Assembly (NCBI GenBank): GCA_021464245.1
Contig: JADCRB010000019.1
Span: 3,453,130-3,517,129 of the forward strand
Length of the DNA stretch: 64,000 nt
From: Carallia brachiata
Taxonomy: Eukaryota; Streptophyta; Magnoliopsida; Malpighiales; Rhizophoraceae
Direction: 5' to 3'
In this document: one piece after another, positions 10,530-22,530 of the stretch
How the letters are laid out: each line of letters starts with the position of its first letter
Numbering within the stretch: the stretch's first letter is position 1
Notes under the pieces: generated by a model
The model's input: only the letters and a program-made list of their open reading frames with translations
The model's database searches: none
What the model was told of the DNA's origin: nothing
Made by a program: the position numbers and the translations under genes

Positions 10530-12793
10530 ATGGCGCCATTCGGGCCCACTTCCAGGGCCATCCGGACTTTAATGGCGCGTACAAACGGTGCCAAACGATT
10601 AATCGGTTCTGGGAGTGAAAAATTGGATCAGATTCGGTGTCTGAGTAGCTTTGCCGGTGTGGCCACCCGGTCCTTCGATCAAGTAATTGTTAGCCACAAG
10701 GGTTCTGGTGTCACATTTGGGAGCTTATGCGACAACCCAAATGCTGTTCAAAAGCGACGCTTTCTTGGCTGCGGAGATGGAGAAGAAGGTGGTGTTTTAT
10801 CCAAGGTTTATGAAGAGAGGCGCGTTTTGGGGTAATTTCCATTTTTAGTTTTATTTGAATTCGATTAACTAGAGACCCCATTTAGTTGATCATGGGATTT
10901 ATGTTTTGGAAATAATGATTTTGATTGGGGCTGATATAAAAATTGTGGCATCAGATATTCTCCGGAGCAGTTGTTTGATGTGGTTGCGGCTGTTGATTTG
11001 TATGATGGATTTGTCCCATGGTGTCAGCGGTCTGAGATTCTCAGACGCCATCCGGATGGGTCTTTTGATGCGAACTTGAGATTGGTTTCAAGTTTTTGGT
11101 GGAGAGTTATGTTTCTCATGTAGAATTGGACAGACCTAAGTCATTAAAGGTAATCCTTTTAGTTCTTCATGTTTCGATATCTGAGCTTCGTGAATTAATG
11201 ACTAGAAGTATTGTTTAAACCCTGTGGTCCCATACTCTTTATGGATTCTGTTTACTGTGGATTAAGATGGATGTCTTTCTATCATCATACAATGGTAAAC
11301 TGGGATAGATAGCTATCGGCTATTCACATTTTTAGTGTCTCTTGATTTGCATTGGTTAGAATAAGAAACCGGGATTTTTGCTGAGGTATTAGTAGTTCCA
11401 ATATGATGCAAAAGAGACATGAAAGATGTGAGATGGAACAGATAGAAGAACTTGACCCTTCTTGCAACAATAGGATTCTGCTTTTCTTGTGAATTATGAG
11501 GTATCTGGTCTTATAAGTGTAGGCAAAATGAACTTTAATCTGTTCAACATAAACTTTAAGTTCTAGCTTTGAATTTGGGTAGCAGTAGCACCTTTTGCCT
11601 GCTTGTTGTTTGATGCGTTTGGAGGTGTGTGTAACAGCATAAGGAATTCCTTTTCCATGTGCTAATCATTTGATAATGTTGTTATTATTAATGCCCATAT
11701 AACCTCTGTGGGTATAGTTGTTAACAGTCTTATTTATTATGCTTATTTCTAGACAACTGCAACGGAGAGTTCCCTTTTTGACCATCTGATAAACATCTGG
11801 GAATTCAACCCAGGACCAGTTCCAGGCTCTTGCAACATTTATTTTCTGGTGGATTTTAAGTTTCAGTCCCCACTTTACAGACAGGTAACAGGTTGTACTT
11901 TAAGATTTGTAACTTTGAATTTAATTTTTGGAGTTAGAGAGGTGCATCTTCTTGTGAAATTTTCTCAGGCATTTCCGTGTTTCCAAAGGCTCTAATGTAT
12001 GGTATCATTGCCCAAGTTTGAGTCTTTGAGATTATTACAATGTCAACATGTTGCCAAATAAAATTGCATTTGGCTAGAGAAATAGGGTTGCACTTCTACC
12101 AATTTTTAACAGGTACATATAAGTTCTAATTGGACTAGGTCTAGGTACATAGTTTCCAGCTTTGATATCAAAAGGTTCCTGTTCCTTGGAGTATTCTGAC
12201 CATGAAGCAAATCTGACATTCTACCTTAAAAAAATAAAATTAAGGATGATATTTCCGACCTACGTTGAATGGGTACTCTCTCTCTCTGCCCTTGCTTCCT
12301 TTCCCCAACCAACAAAAATCTAAACCAGGATGTAAATTTGAGCCTTATGTTTTCTGGTGCTTAATGAACAAAAAACTGGCTTTTCAAATTGCTTTAATAA
12401 ATCCTTTGAATGATACATGGAAGTCTAATCCAAGGTAGTGTGAAGAAAGAATCCTTAGATATAGGGTAGGGTAATGTCGCTTTTAGTTGTGACAATTCAA
12501 TCCTACCACCATAATAGACTGGTGTACAATGTACTGGAAAGTTGAAGTACTGAATGATTAATGCCTTCATACATTATTTTCAATTTCTGCCCAAGTGTCT
12601 CCTGTTATGTTAGCTTTCTTTTTTTAATCTGATGTAGCAACCTGATTATAGCAGTGGTTTTGGCTGACAGGTGGCATCTATGTTTTTCAAAGAGGTAGCA
12701 TCCAAATTAGTTGGTTCATTTAGCGAGCGCTGTCGTATGATTTATGGTCCGGGGGCCCCAGTCCTTGAGAACTCTTATGGTCAGAAGGCATAA
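10530..12793 (+). CDS. COQ10: COQ10-like coenzyme Q-binding START protein, one frameshift
   Basis: Four exons at 10530-10831, 10955-11149, 11753-11884 and 12671-12793, all with GT-AG borders. Exon 1 encodes a basic presequence-like N-terminus (MAPFGPTSRAIRTLMARTNG) and ends RRRFLGCGDGEEGG-type sequence. Later exons encode YSPEQLFDVVAAVDLYDGF, VPWCQRSEILRR, SLFDHLINIWEFNPGPVPGS and SPLYRQVASMFFKEVASKLV. This is the polyketide-cyclase/START-like COQ10 family, which binds ubiquinone and supports respiration in the mitochondrial inner membrane. Near 11071, after ...HPDGSFDA, one base appears to be missing. The frame then runs to a stop at 11120-11122, while the expected FKFLVESYVSHVELDRP continues in the next frame. 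With one base added, exon phases fit throughout and the product is about 250 residues. This is either an assembly indel or a recent disabling mutation. Confidence 0.85.
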
Positions 12794-14785
12794 ATGCTTC
12801 TCTTATTGTTTAACTAGAATTGATGCTGGTCGTGCTTATGTTGATAAAGCTGTTGGAGATCAAACGAACAGTCCCAGCATGCCTCTGGGTGGTTTTTGTT
12901 TTGCATGCTGCCCAGGCCATTAACAATTTTTGGCGGCTCACATTCTCTCTCGTTACACATTAGGCATTCTTAACCTTTGACCGCCCGCTGTCATCAAGCT
13001 GAATACTTCAATTTCTTGATTTTGATTTGTGCTATTTGTGGCTGGATTTGCCCTACCACACAGTGTATGTGGACAGATGAAAGAGTAATTATATCAGTAA
13101 CAAAGTGTACTCTCCGTTTTGAGGTAAGCTGCAGTTATCACTTATTGATTGACGAGTTGTTTGATGACCTCGCAACCCCCACTGCCCGTTCTTCCTGCGC
13201 GGGCCTCCCTCTTGTTTCTCTATATTGCTGGGAAACTCTGTTCATCAACCTGCAATCTATATTTGCTCACAATTGCACCTTCATGCCGCCTTGCATGGCC
13301 ATCCCGATGATTTCAGGACGTGGTATCTTTTCTTATAAATCATTGCCACCCCGCCTATGCTGTATTCAGACCGTTATTGGAGGGAAAAAAAGTGAGACCA
13401 AATTGGCAACGAGTAAACCAGGTTTTCGATATGTATTATCCACCTTCAGCACGTCCTGTTCGAATTGATTGCTCGCATATTCTTATTGAGTTTGCTAGTT
13501 CTGCTTTTAATTGCTATGTATGTGCAAAATGACAGACAAGGTCCAGTAAGCGGTTGCAGGTGGGTCAACTACAACTGTTAGATCTCCATTCTAAAAGTTT
13601 TGGGTTTCAATTCTGAAAAAAGGGGGTGTGCAATTCATGGGAAATGGGTATTTTGTGGACCAATGAGCTTCCTAATAAAACAAACAAAAAAAAAAAAAGA
13701 AAAGAAAAGAAAGAAAGACGCAAGAAACTGATGCTGTTGCAGTTTAAGCAAGAAAAATGGACTAGGACGCTTTTCTTGGAGCCTCCTGCACATTATTTGG
13801 CTCAGGTGGTATTTAATGTAGTACTTTCTATAATTTTGGCAATCTCATGCAGCCTTTCTATCTGGCTTTTGTTGCAGGTGAATGAATTTTTGCAGTTCCT
13901 TACATCTAGATTTGGCTTCTGAGTTGTAACTGCTCCGTTGTTCTTAAAGCGATCATTAAGCGTCCCAGTAAATGCATGCTAAACAAACCGGCATTAATTT
14001 CCAATTGGTTAGAATCAACTTCTCATGATCTAACCATCAAAACTCCAAAAAGTCGAGCTCCAACCATGATTTCTATGTGCACCTAGCACATTTTCAAATC
14101 TAAATACAATCAAAATCCAGTCATACAAACTACAACCACAATGCGGGGAGCAAACGGAACAATCAAAACGCTAATTTTTTTTTTGAAAAGAGAAGTCAAA
14201 ATGTCTTATGCCTATGCAGACAAATAGTGCAGAAACAAATTTCTCAGCTGGAGTATTGCCAGGATCAAGAGACTTTCCTCCTTGTTTATTAATGGCTGAA
14301 CATTCAACACCAATAAGAGCAACCAACTTATTTGAAAACCATGCTTCAAATCATTTACACTGCCTCTTATCATCTTTATACAAACACATGATGATTTGTC
14401 TGGAAGAAAATTAACTTGCATATGATAATGCTACTGAATTAACATAAAAGAGGTCAAGACCTGACATTTTACAATTAAAAGCCAACTGCACTTCTTGAAA
14501 AACACCCAGAAGCTTATTTCAGAGTCTTATTGCACTTGATTTTTTACATTTACAGAAAACAATACTGGACACCCATTTACATTTGACCTTCTAAATCCCA
14601 CAACAGGACACTCTCTTGGAATGGGATGCCCTTTTTTAGAAAACATTACCGGATTTTTAATGACTGAAAATCCAAAAATATGAAGAAGGGAGAAGTGAAT
14701 GTGGATCTAAAAGCTGCGCCTTCACGAATCTGGCCTCAAGGTACTGTAGGAAGCCACCAGACAAGTTGGTTGAAACATAACCAGA
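12794..14785. other. COQ10 3' flank and intergenic DNA
   Basis: The sequence holds a 163-codon frame (12977-13468) and an overlapping 70-codon frame (13320-13532), neither with a domain I recognise. Composition near 13140-13450 is less AT-rich than the intergenic norm. It may be 3' UTR or an unrecognised relic. An A/G-rich simple repeat lies at 13686-13718. Confidence 0.35.
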
Positions 14786-16535
14786 TTAGTTTGTGTCTAC
14801 CAATTCAGTCTTCATATACTTACTAATGGCTGCAGTGATTCTTTCTTTGTCTCTGGTGGGAAATGCTTCCATCAGGACTCCATCTTTATAAAAGTGGAAG
14901 AGAGGCACTGTCTGCATCAGTTAAGGTTTAGCTTATGTTAATATAACCAGCGAACAAACATGATTTCATCAGATAACATGGATCAGGACAATGAACACAT
15001 GGAATGGAATTATATTTTATTCTGTAATGCTTCTCAATCAACTTGAGGCTCTTCGTACCTCATGCCTCACAGTGAACCAAAGCAATATGAGACAAAATTA
15101 TATATATTACCCTGATTCTAAGTCGTTCAGCAACTTCAGATTGCTCATCATATTCATCAATTACCTGTATAAAATAACATAGTCAGAATCTCACGCTCTT
15201 GTAGCAGCCAAATTCTGCAATCATTTACAAGAGATCTTCATATACTTGAACAGCTAATAAATAAACCTCCATCAGCATTGAAACTGTCTTGGAGAATGTG
15301 AACCTGACAAGCAGGTGGATCACTAGAAAATCATCTCACAACTGCTATATACACATCCTTCCTAGGATGGTGCTTATTCAACTTCTTACACTTTCAGTTA
15401 TTGTATTTGGTTGCAGAATCTAAGCGTCCATTAGTCAACCACAACCATAACCAGTCTTGTTAGTAGGGGTGGACACGGTTCTGGTTTTAACTTGAACCGA
15501 GCCAGACCAGACCGGAAGAGGTTCCACAGGTATGGTCAGAACCGGAAACATTGGAGGGCTGGTCCAACTACTGTTCACCCCTCTAAATACCAATCTGTAA
15601 CAATAAACATAACTGGCCATAAACATAAAAGGCAGAAATACTCCAGTAGCCTTTTATTTAAAAAAATAATAATAATAATAATAAAAGGTGGGGCCAAACC
15701 AAAATTTCCAAAACCGAAACAGGCCAAAACCGAAACCAAAACCAAAATCGACCCAAAACTGGAAGTGGAACTGAAAAGTTTGGTTTCGGTTCCTCCTAAC
15801 TACGGAAACTGGAGTGCTGGTTCAGAAACCAAACCAAAATGTGGTCAACCCTATTTGTTGCTAACAGGGGTGATATCACATCAAGTAGATTATATATTAT
15901 TCTATGAACTACATGACCAGCAATTTCAATAAGTTTGTTTTTTTCATAGGCAGACCCTAAGGAACATGGGTCTTACATATGAGACTGATGTGCAATCCAG
16001 AGTCGATAGAAATTCTGTATTAAAGAACACTCACATTATGCTTTAAGAAAATCACTGCAGCCTCTTGATCACCAGATAGCTTGCACAGTTTGGCCAACCC
16101 CTGCTCTATATACTTACAACTACCACAAGAAGTGCGATAAAAATCCACCACCACTAAAGAACCATTTTCCTTTGCTTTTTCAAGAATCCTGGAGAATTCC
16201 TCATCAGTCCTAAATTCTCTTACACAATCCACAGGACAAACATCGTCGTCTTCTTCCTCAGACAATTTAACTGAATTTTCATGCACCCCACATTCAATTT
16301 TTCCGGGGATCCATAACCTGTCACTGTCTCCCAAAAAATCAAAGTGCACAGTTTTCGTAATGGCTGAAATTTTTGCCTTCATACAACAAAATTTCAGATT
16401 AAAAGAAGGTGAGGCCGCAACTTCATAAGGGATTCTGGAACCAAGTTGGATATTAGAATTGGTTCCAAAGCCGAAAGTGGCATTGGAATAAAAAATGTTC
16501 TGCTTTTGCATAGCAACATGCAGGGAGCCCCCCAA
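14786..16535 (-). CDS. TRXL4: Thioredoxin-like 4, chloroplastic
   Basis: Three exons on the minus strand, 16535-16035, 15164-15111 and 14911-14786, give an intact 226-residue protein with GT-AG borders. Residues 1 to about 60 are rich in Ser/Asn/Ala and poor in acid residues, like a plastid transit peptide. An acidic linker (SEEEDDD) precedes the thioredoxin fold. The redox site is TSCGSCKYIEQ, with Cys137 and Cys140 replacing the classical WCGPC. The strand leading to it is SLVVVDFYR. Exon 3 carries the cis-proline segment TVPLFHFYKDGVLMEAF. The CGSCKY site and architecture match the plant thioredoxin-like 4 group (Arabidopsis At1g07700 type), a stromal atypical thioredoxin. A second Met at residue 9 (MQKQ) could be the real start. 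Intron 2 holds a transposon-like insertion (15464-15853). Confidence 0.87.
15464..15853. mobile_element. MITE-like element in TRXL4 intron
   Basis: The left end taggggtggacacggtt and the right end ccaaaatgtggtcaaccct(a) form an imperfect inverted repeat (TAGGGGTGGACAC versus TAGGGTTGACCAC). The interior is dense in AACCGAAACC/GGTTTCGG motifs and includes an (AAT)n run near 15665-15684. This layout is typical of hAT-derived MITEs starting TAGGG. The flanks cttgttag and tttgttgc match at only 5 of 8 positions, so the target duplication is weak. It is wholly intronic. Confidence 0.5.
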
Positions 16536-18203
16536 AAATAGAGAAGCCTCTCTCTTTAGTTAATAGCAGTTCTCCTCAAAGTGAAAGACTTGTTCTTGGC
16601 ATAAAACTTTTCATCTCCATTTCCTCAGCTTTATTCAGTATCACTGTAACCAATGACACCCAGAAACGCCAAATATCAGAATCAATATAATGGAGGGAGA
16701 CCACGTTGTGTTCTGCAATAAAAGTTATGGCTGCTGGGCATCCATGGTCATGGCATAACATGCGGACTACTAATGTGAAAAGACATCCTTTTTCATGATC
16801 TGGAAAATTGGCTTTGAAATGAATATAAAAAAAAAAAAAAAAGGAAAAAGAGGCTACCTCCGGAAAATGGGGTTGGGAGATTTTGGCACTTTTGCTTTTG
16901 ATTGGTTACCTCCTCAAGCTTCGAAATCTCGGATGAGAAGATGGCACCTGACACCATATCCACTGCTTTTTGGCCTTTTATTAGTAGCTTTGCTGTTCAT
17001 ATCCCAGCCAAACATTTATTTCTTATTTATTATTATTATTTTTTCAATTTTAATTTTTCAGGCTCGAGCCGAACCCTTTCAGCCGAGCCCCTGTTTTATT
17101 TTATCAAAATTTTAAAATATCTATTTTTTTTCCATCAAAAAATCTCTTTTTTATAAGCTATTAATAAAATAAAACAAAAATTTTTATTTTATTTTATTTT
17201 ATTAAAAAAATATACATCATCCGCATATAAATTATTGTATATATGAGCTGAAATTAGATATTATCTTGTTTATTTTTATTCAACCTATTTTATAAGAAGA
17301 CACTTACCACTCAATCACTGTTAAACATTATTTTTACATTATAAAACATAATTTGAGTTTTTAGTTTGAAAACTTTGATCTTTAAAACTTAACGTAATAA
17401 TAGAAAAATTTTTAATAATAAAAGTAAACAAATTACATATAAAACTTTGTTACTTGGCTCGTTTTATTTGACATACTAAATAAATTTATTGCTTGGATTT
17501 ACGTATTTACTGATCAGTTACAAATATAAACTCTTATGACAAGGTTTTTTTTATTTTTTTTGTTAACACTATAATATTTGTAATAATAATTAATCAACCA
17601 TTATTTACAAATGATAAATGTATGGGTCCACTATCTTATCTCATAAATCAATTATATAAGTGAAAATCATACTCAAATAAAGTACTTTCCAATCAAGGAA
17701 TTTTAGCAGTTATGTTAATCATTTTGTGAATAGAAATGTAGTTGATAAAATGAAGTAACATCAAAGAATTTTGACTACCGAATTTCTTGTACTCATTTAT
17801 ATACAATAAAGAAAATTCACGAATATCACAAAAATGAAAGTCAAATTAAACTTAATGACATAAAAAAATGGAGTGTAAGCGTCATAAAATAGATTAGATA
17901 TTTTCGTAACTCTAATAATTTGTTAATATTATCATATTATAGCAGTAAATATTAATATATCTGACAAGCGAATATAATTTTATACTTTATTAATATAATG
18001 TAAAAATAATTAGTTAAAAAACATATTCGTAAAATTCTAATAATTTATTAGGAACCTAATTACATAAATGCCAAAAAAATGAGACACGAAACTAATATAT
18101 TGCTATTGATTAATTTTTTTTGTAACAAGTTACTTAATATTTGTAATAAAAAAATTAAAAATATTTTTTTATCCATTTGTAGACATTTTTTTGAGCAAAG
18201 ATT
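16536..18203. other. TRXL4 5' flank and AT-rich intergenic DNA
   Basis: About 300 bp next to the TRXL4 start is of mixed composition and is the likely promoter/5' UTR. From about 17100 the sequence is extremely AT-rich with no recognisable gene. Confidence 0.4.
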
Positions 18204-18366
18204 AATATATTTTATAATATTACGATTCCAAAACAACTCTCCTAAATATGACAAGGCAAAGCTAGCACAAGCATGAGCAACGTCGTTAGATTGCCTAGAA
18301 ACATGAGTGATAGAAAAAGACTCAAAAATAGAAGATAAAGCCTTTACAGTGTTTTTAGAGTCAGAA
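18204..18366 (-). pseudogene. Reverse-transcriptase-like RNase H (RVT_3) fragment
   Basis: The minus strand encodes an uninterrupted stretch SDSKNTVKALSSIFESFSIT, then HVSRQSNDVAHACASFALS, then YLGELFWNRN. The order 'SDS...(I)xHVxRxxNxVAHxxAxxAL' is the C-terminal signature of the plant RNase H-like RVT_3 domain, found in LINE-derived and domesticated proteins. Only this segment is present and the flanks are AT-rich, so it is a relic. An AT-only decay product continues downstream to 18060. Confidence 0.7.
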
Positions 18367-18880
18367 AAAAAAAAAGTGTGAAAAAGGAGGAAAAAAAAGT
18401 GAGGAAATAATAAAATTATTTAGAATAATACAAAGAGTTAAGAGAAAAGAAATATGGTGAAAAAAATAAATAATAATTTGTAAAAAAAAAAGTAAGAAAA
18501 ATAAATTATTTAAATAAAAATAAAAAATACCAAAAAAATAAATAATTATAATTATAATTTTCTTTACATCTCGACCTTTCTCGTGTATACCAAATTCACC
18601 GTTATATCCGCAGCTACAAACGTCGATTGGTTCCGTGTGTCAGCTTTTATAGATATTAAACATCTGATTGTATAAAAAAAAAAGTTAATTAATTATATTA
18701 ATTTACACCTCACTTTTTTCACGTAAGTTGATATTTTACGGTAATTTATTTTATTATATTATAATTATAAAAAAGAAAAATATAGGTGGACGGCATTTGG
18801 TGGAAGGAGAATAGACGCAGAAATTTTTTTTGTGCAACTAGATAGTTTTTTTTTGCAATGAGACACTGAATTATTACAAT

Positions 18881-19586
18881 TATAGTTTTAAAAACCGGAC
18901 CGGTTATTGAACCGGTAAGAAGACTGGGTTATTGGTTTAGCGGTTCAACCGGAAAACCGGCGGTTGAACCGACAGGTCAATTCTGATTTGATAAAATAAT
19001 AATTAATACTTATAATTTTTTATTTTTTAATAACAAACAATGAGTATAATCATAAAAAAAATAGAATATGAGTTTACTTAAATTTAAAATAAAATTAAAA
19101 TATAAGATATTTATGATAATTTTTTAATTAAATAAATTAATAAAGTATAAATATCAAAAATAAAATATTATAAAACTATTAATCGAATATTCATATCTAA
19201 AAATAAATATTATAGAGTCAATATATAATTCAAAAATATTACATTTTTCATTAATATAAATAAGTATTATTTATTCTCATTTTTAATCCAAAAAAATAAA
19301 TAAAGCGACGTCGTTTTGATCAAGATGACCTGGTTACCGGTTTACCGGTCCGACCGGCCGGTTCACCGGTTTTGGAGTTACCGATTTTTCGGTCCGACCG
19401 GCCGGTTCACCGGTTTTCCAGTCCGACCGGCCGGTTCACCAGTTTTCCAGTCCGACCGGCTGGTTCACCGGTTTTCGGACGGTTCATTTTCTATTCCGGT
19501 TTTATCAGAGAATCGGATCGGTCCGACTTCCGGTTCACCGGTTTTTCGGTCCGACCGACCGGTCCGGTCCAATTTTTAAAACTATG
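18881..19586 (+). mobile_element. hAT-like MITE, family copy 2, with GC-rich minisatellite
   Basis: A 706-bp element with inverted termini tatagttttaaaaaccgga and (reverse complement of the right end) catagttttaaaaattgga. It is bounded by the perfect 8-bp duplication attacaat (18873-18880 and 19587-19594). The 8-bp target size and terminal type indicate hAT superfamily ancestry. The interior holds the palindromic motif cgacgtcg near 19307. From about 19325 to 19570 lies a tandem array of units containing gtccgaccggccggttcacc. It encodes no transposase; open frames across the array are repeat artefacts. Confidence 0.85.
19325..19570 (+). repeat. CCGGTT-rich tandem minisatellite inside MITE copy 2
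   Basis: At least four adjacent units of about 32 bp share the core gtccgaccggccggttcacc followed by a ggtttt spacer; units diverge at single positions (for example ggctggttcacc). The block is strongly GC-rich in an AT-rich element. The other two family copies have only scattered ccggtt/tggttcacc motifs, so the array was amplified in this copy or lost in the others. Confidence 0.75.
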
Positions 19587-20027
19587 ATTACAATAAATTT
19601 TGAAGTATTTTTTCATCTATTTTTTCGTTATAGAAATTAAGCGCCTGGTTGTATAAATAAACCACCTAGTTGGACAAAAAAAATTTTCGGTCCATTTTCC
19701 GTCTACTTAATCCCGTCTACCTAATTGGACTATTATAAAAAAATACGTTGACCAAAAATTAAAGTACCAAAAAAAAAAACACAAAAACATTGGAATATTT
19801 TTCTAATTTTTTATTCTGACATAATCGCGTCGGATCTCCCTTGCAACCAGGCAGCTTCTAGTCCTAACACGACAACACATAAAGCGTACAAAGCCTCGAT
19901 GTGAGTGCCGGGTCGTCATCTCCAACTGCCTTCGATAAAACGCCATTAAAATCCCACCAACACAGCAGAAGAAGACCGCAACTCGACCCGACCCACCTCC
20001 GTGCTAAGCGCAAGGAAGTCAGCGGCA

Positions 20028-21512
20028 ATGGCTACGGAGCTGAAGTCCGACTCCATTTTGGATATGTTGAAGCGTTTCCTGGAGACTGAAGAGGGTATTC
20101 AACTCAAGAAGAAGATCAACCTCGTCTACCAGTTCAATATCGCCCCTAAGGCACACCACTAACCCACTCCTCCTACTCTTTTTGTTTTTTTCTAAATTTT
20201 ATTTGTTCTCTCTGTTATTGAGTTGTAATTTTGTTTGATGGAACAGAAAATTGGGATCAATGAGGTGATTTATACGGTTGATCTCAAGAAAGGAGAGGTC
20301 ATTAAAGGTCAGCGCTTTATTCGTTTTGTTCAGTGTTTCTGCTGCGAAGTTTGTGTAATTTTCTCTTTATAATTTTGGGTATGGACCGTATGGCTCTTTT
20401 TTTTTTTTTTTCCCTTTTGTTTCCTTTTGTTTTTCTGTTCTTATTTAGTCATTTTCTCTGATTGGCATTTGGGTGGGCATCAGCTACGTGTTTGGGAGGA
20501 ATTCTCAATGGAAATTATCAGAACATGGGAAATCTTAAATGTGGAGTTTGAGATTGATTTGGATATGATGCAGGTGAATGGCAAAAGGAAGGAGAGAGAG
20601 AGAGAGAGGATGGCATAGGCTGACTCGGAAATCTTTAGTCGGGAAGGATTTAGAATAATTAGGTCCCCCCTTAACTTAGTTCATAATGGAATAGAATGAC
20701 AAGAAATGATTCATAAAGCTAACCGTAATTTAAATTTGGGATTAAGACTTGGTTATTGTTGTGTTTATGGTTGAAAGCCCATATGTGGACCACTTATTTT
20801 GAAAGCTAAAGAGTTTATCTTTAGGCCTTTTTCTAGGTGTCTCTTTGTATGCATGTATATTCACTTGGGGCTTAAGTGCAGAAAGGAGAATGGTAATAAA
20901 TTCTTAATCATTTTCTCACAAAATAAGCAGGAGCAACTGGAGAATTGTGTCAAATGAGATGGTGGAATGAAGACTAGTAGCTATATTGATTTTTTGTGCT
21001 TGAAGATTGAGATTTATATTTAGAAAAATAAAAGTCAGATCACAACTCCCTTGTACCCTCTCTTCCTCACTTCTGGTTAATAACATAATCGTTTACTTAA
21101 GAATTGTGCAAGTTTGCCATAATATTGTTGATATTTTGCTAAGAACTATTGAGTATAGCACTCAATGCCAGGATTTTTCTTTATTTTTTAGCTGTAAATG
21201 ATTTGGATTATTTGTAAATTTGGAAATTCAGGGGCGTACGAAGGGGGAAAGCCTGATGCCACATTTTCCTTGAAGGACGAAGACTTTGTCAAGCTGGCTA
21301 ATGGGAAGTTGAATCCTCAAATAGCTTTCATGAGGTGCATATTTGGCTGTCAATGAAACTACTTTTTCATTTGAAATTGTTACTAAAATTGTAGTTGCAG
21401 TTTATAATTTAAGATATTTGATGGATGCAGGGGTGCCTTGAAGATCAAGGGCAGTCTGAGTGCGGCACAGAAATTCACTCCTGACATCTTCCCAAAGCCA
21501 GCAAAGATGTGA
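20028..21512 (+). CDS. SCP2: Single-domain sterol carrier protein 2 (SCP2)
   Basis: Four exons at 20028-20150, 20247-20307, 21232-21334 and 21431-21512 encode an intact 122-residue protein. Key segments are MATELKSDSILDMLKRFLET, INLVYQFNIAPK, KIGINEVIYTVDLKKGEV, PDATFSLKDEDFVKLANGKL and GSLSAAQKFTPDIFPKP. This is the whole SCP2 lipid-transfer domain, and the length matches plant SCP2 (about 120 residues). Plant SCP2 moves sterols and lipids and is peroxisomal through a C-terminal PTS1. Here the C-terminus is AKM, a weak PTS1-like variant of the usual SKL. Exon 1 must end ...AAG with intron sequence starting gcacac, because phase and homology require joining to AAA ATT GGG. Intron 1 is therefore GC-AG; no GT donor fits. 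The other introns are GT-AG. Confidence 0.9.
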
Positions 21513-22104
21513 GAACAGCTCTGCGAATCAGAGCACAATAGGGAATCGTGACTGAATATGCATTTCTGGGTTTCTTCTGAAGGAGTAGATATCTTTACCT
21601 GTTGTTATTGATGGATGGATAAAATTCTCTTATACGAAATTGAACTACAATGGGGCTTTTATTTGAAAGTAATTACAAATTATGGAGCTGGATAATCCTT
21701 GTTGTTACTTCTTTTGTTTATATCCCAGTTCCCAGAATCTATTTGTTTGTCCCCTACTCAAGTGGACATTCTTCATTTGAGCCATAATCTTTATTTGTTA
21801 TATTCATCATTGCCCACCATCAACGTTGTCTAGCTTGGCATTGTGGAGTTTGCTGGTTGCCTATTTGTCTTTCAGTTAATTTGTTGTGGATGTATGCTGT
21901 AGCATTGCAATGCATCTGAATTTCAGTTGTTTTAAGTTTGAGATAGCGGGATTAGACCTCCCTGTCATTGATTTAATGTGGCTGTTTAGAGATGCTATCA
22001 TTTAATTATATATATAAAAAAAAAAAAGGATCCATGAAATAAGGACTACCTCTTTAAGGAATTTCAACCATTTGTACTGAAATCAATGGTGTAGATTCGC
22101 CTAA

Positions 22105-22530
22105 CGTGACTGAACCAATAATGTTAGTTCTAACCTAAAATACTATGATTGGTGCCTATGGCCAAAATGTTCTCTTTGATGAGCCAATGCTTGCATTGAA
22201 GCAAATGAGAGAGGAAGCTCAAAAGTGAATCCGGTTACCATTACAAATCTTCTGTCAGCAGATGCTTGTCCTCAACTTGTCCATTGTTATTCTATGAAAA
22301 CTGGATTTTCCTTTGATGCTATTCTGATTACTTGATTAATCCATATATATGCGGAAGTGTGGGTGCACGAGATCAGTGGAGCAACTTACAGGTCCTTGCC
22401 TCAGAAAAACTTGGTTTTCCAGACTGCAATTTTTTCCAAGCTGTGCTGTCAGTGGAAATATGTTTGCAGTTTTTGCAAAACTTGGTTATATATGCTAAAT
22501 TGCTTGACAATGTGTACTGAATATTGAAGT
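22105..22530 (+). pseudogene. Pentatricopeptide repeat (PPR) protein relic
   Basis: Fragments in shifting frames read NTMIGAYGQNVLFDEPMLAL, KQMREEAQ, KVNPVTITNLLSADACPQLV, HCYSMKTGFSFDA, INPYICGSVGARD, and from about 22380 QKNLVFQTAIF. These fit successive PPR motifs of the plant PLS class (N-x-MI-x-x-Y-x-Q-N-G...A...F-x-x-M; L-x-x-Y-x-K-C-G-S-V). Stops and frame changes occur every 20-40 codons, no start is visible, and nothing intact follows. Functional PPR proteins are usually intron-poor organellar RNA-binding proteins of hundreds of residues, so this is a short relic. Confidence 0.65.

Noticed and set aside
12977..13532. 163- and 70-codon frames downstream of COQ10
   Set aside because: No recognisable domain, no start context, frames overlap each other; more likely 3' flank sequence, though not fully excluded.
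15435..15932. 146-codon frame in TRXL4 intron, rich in Lys-Thr-Pro
   Set aside because: Translation of AACCGAAACC-type MITE repeats within an intron.
19316..19587. Open frames rich in Pro-Val-Arg-Ser repeats
   Set aside because: They are translations of the CCGGTT minisatellite inside a MITE, not a gene.
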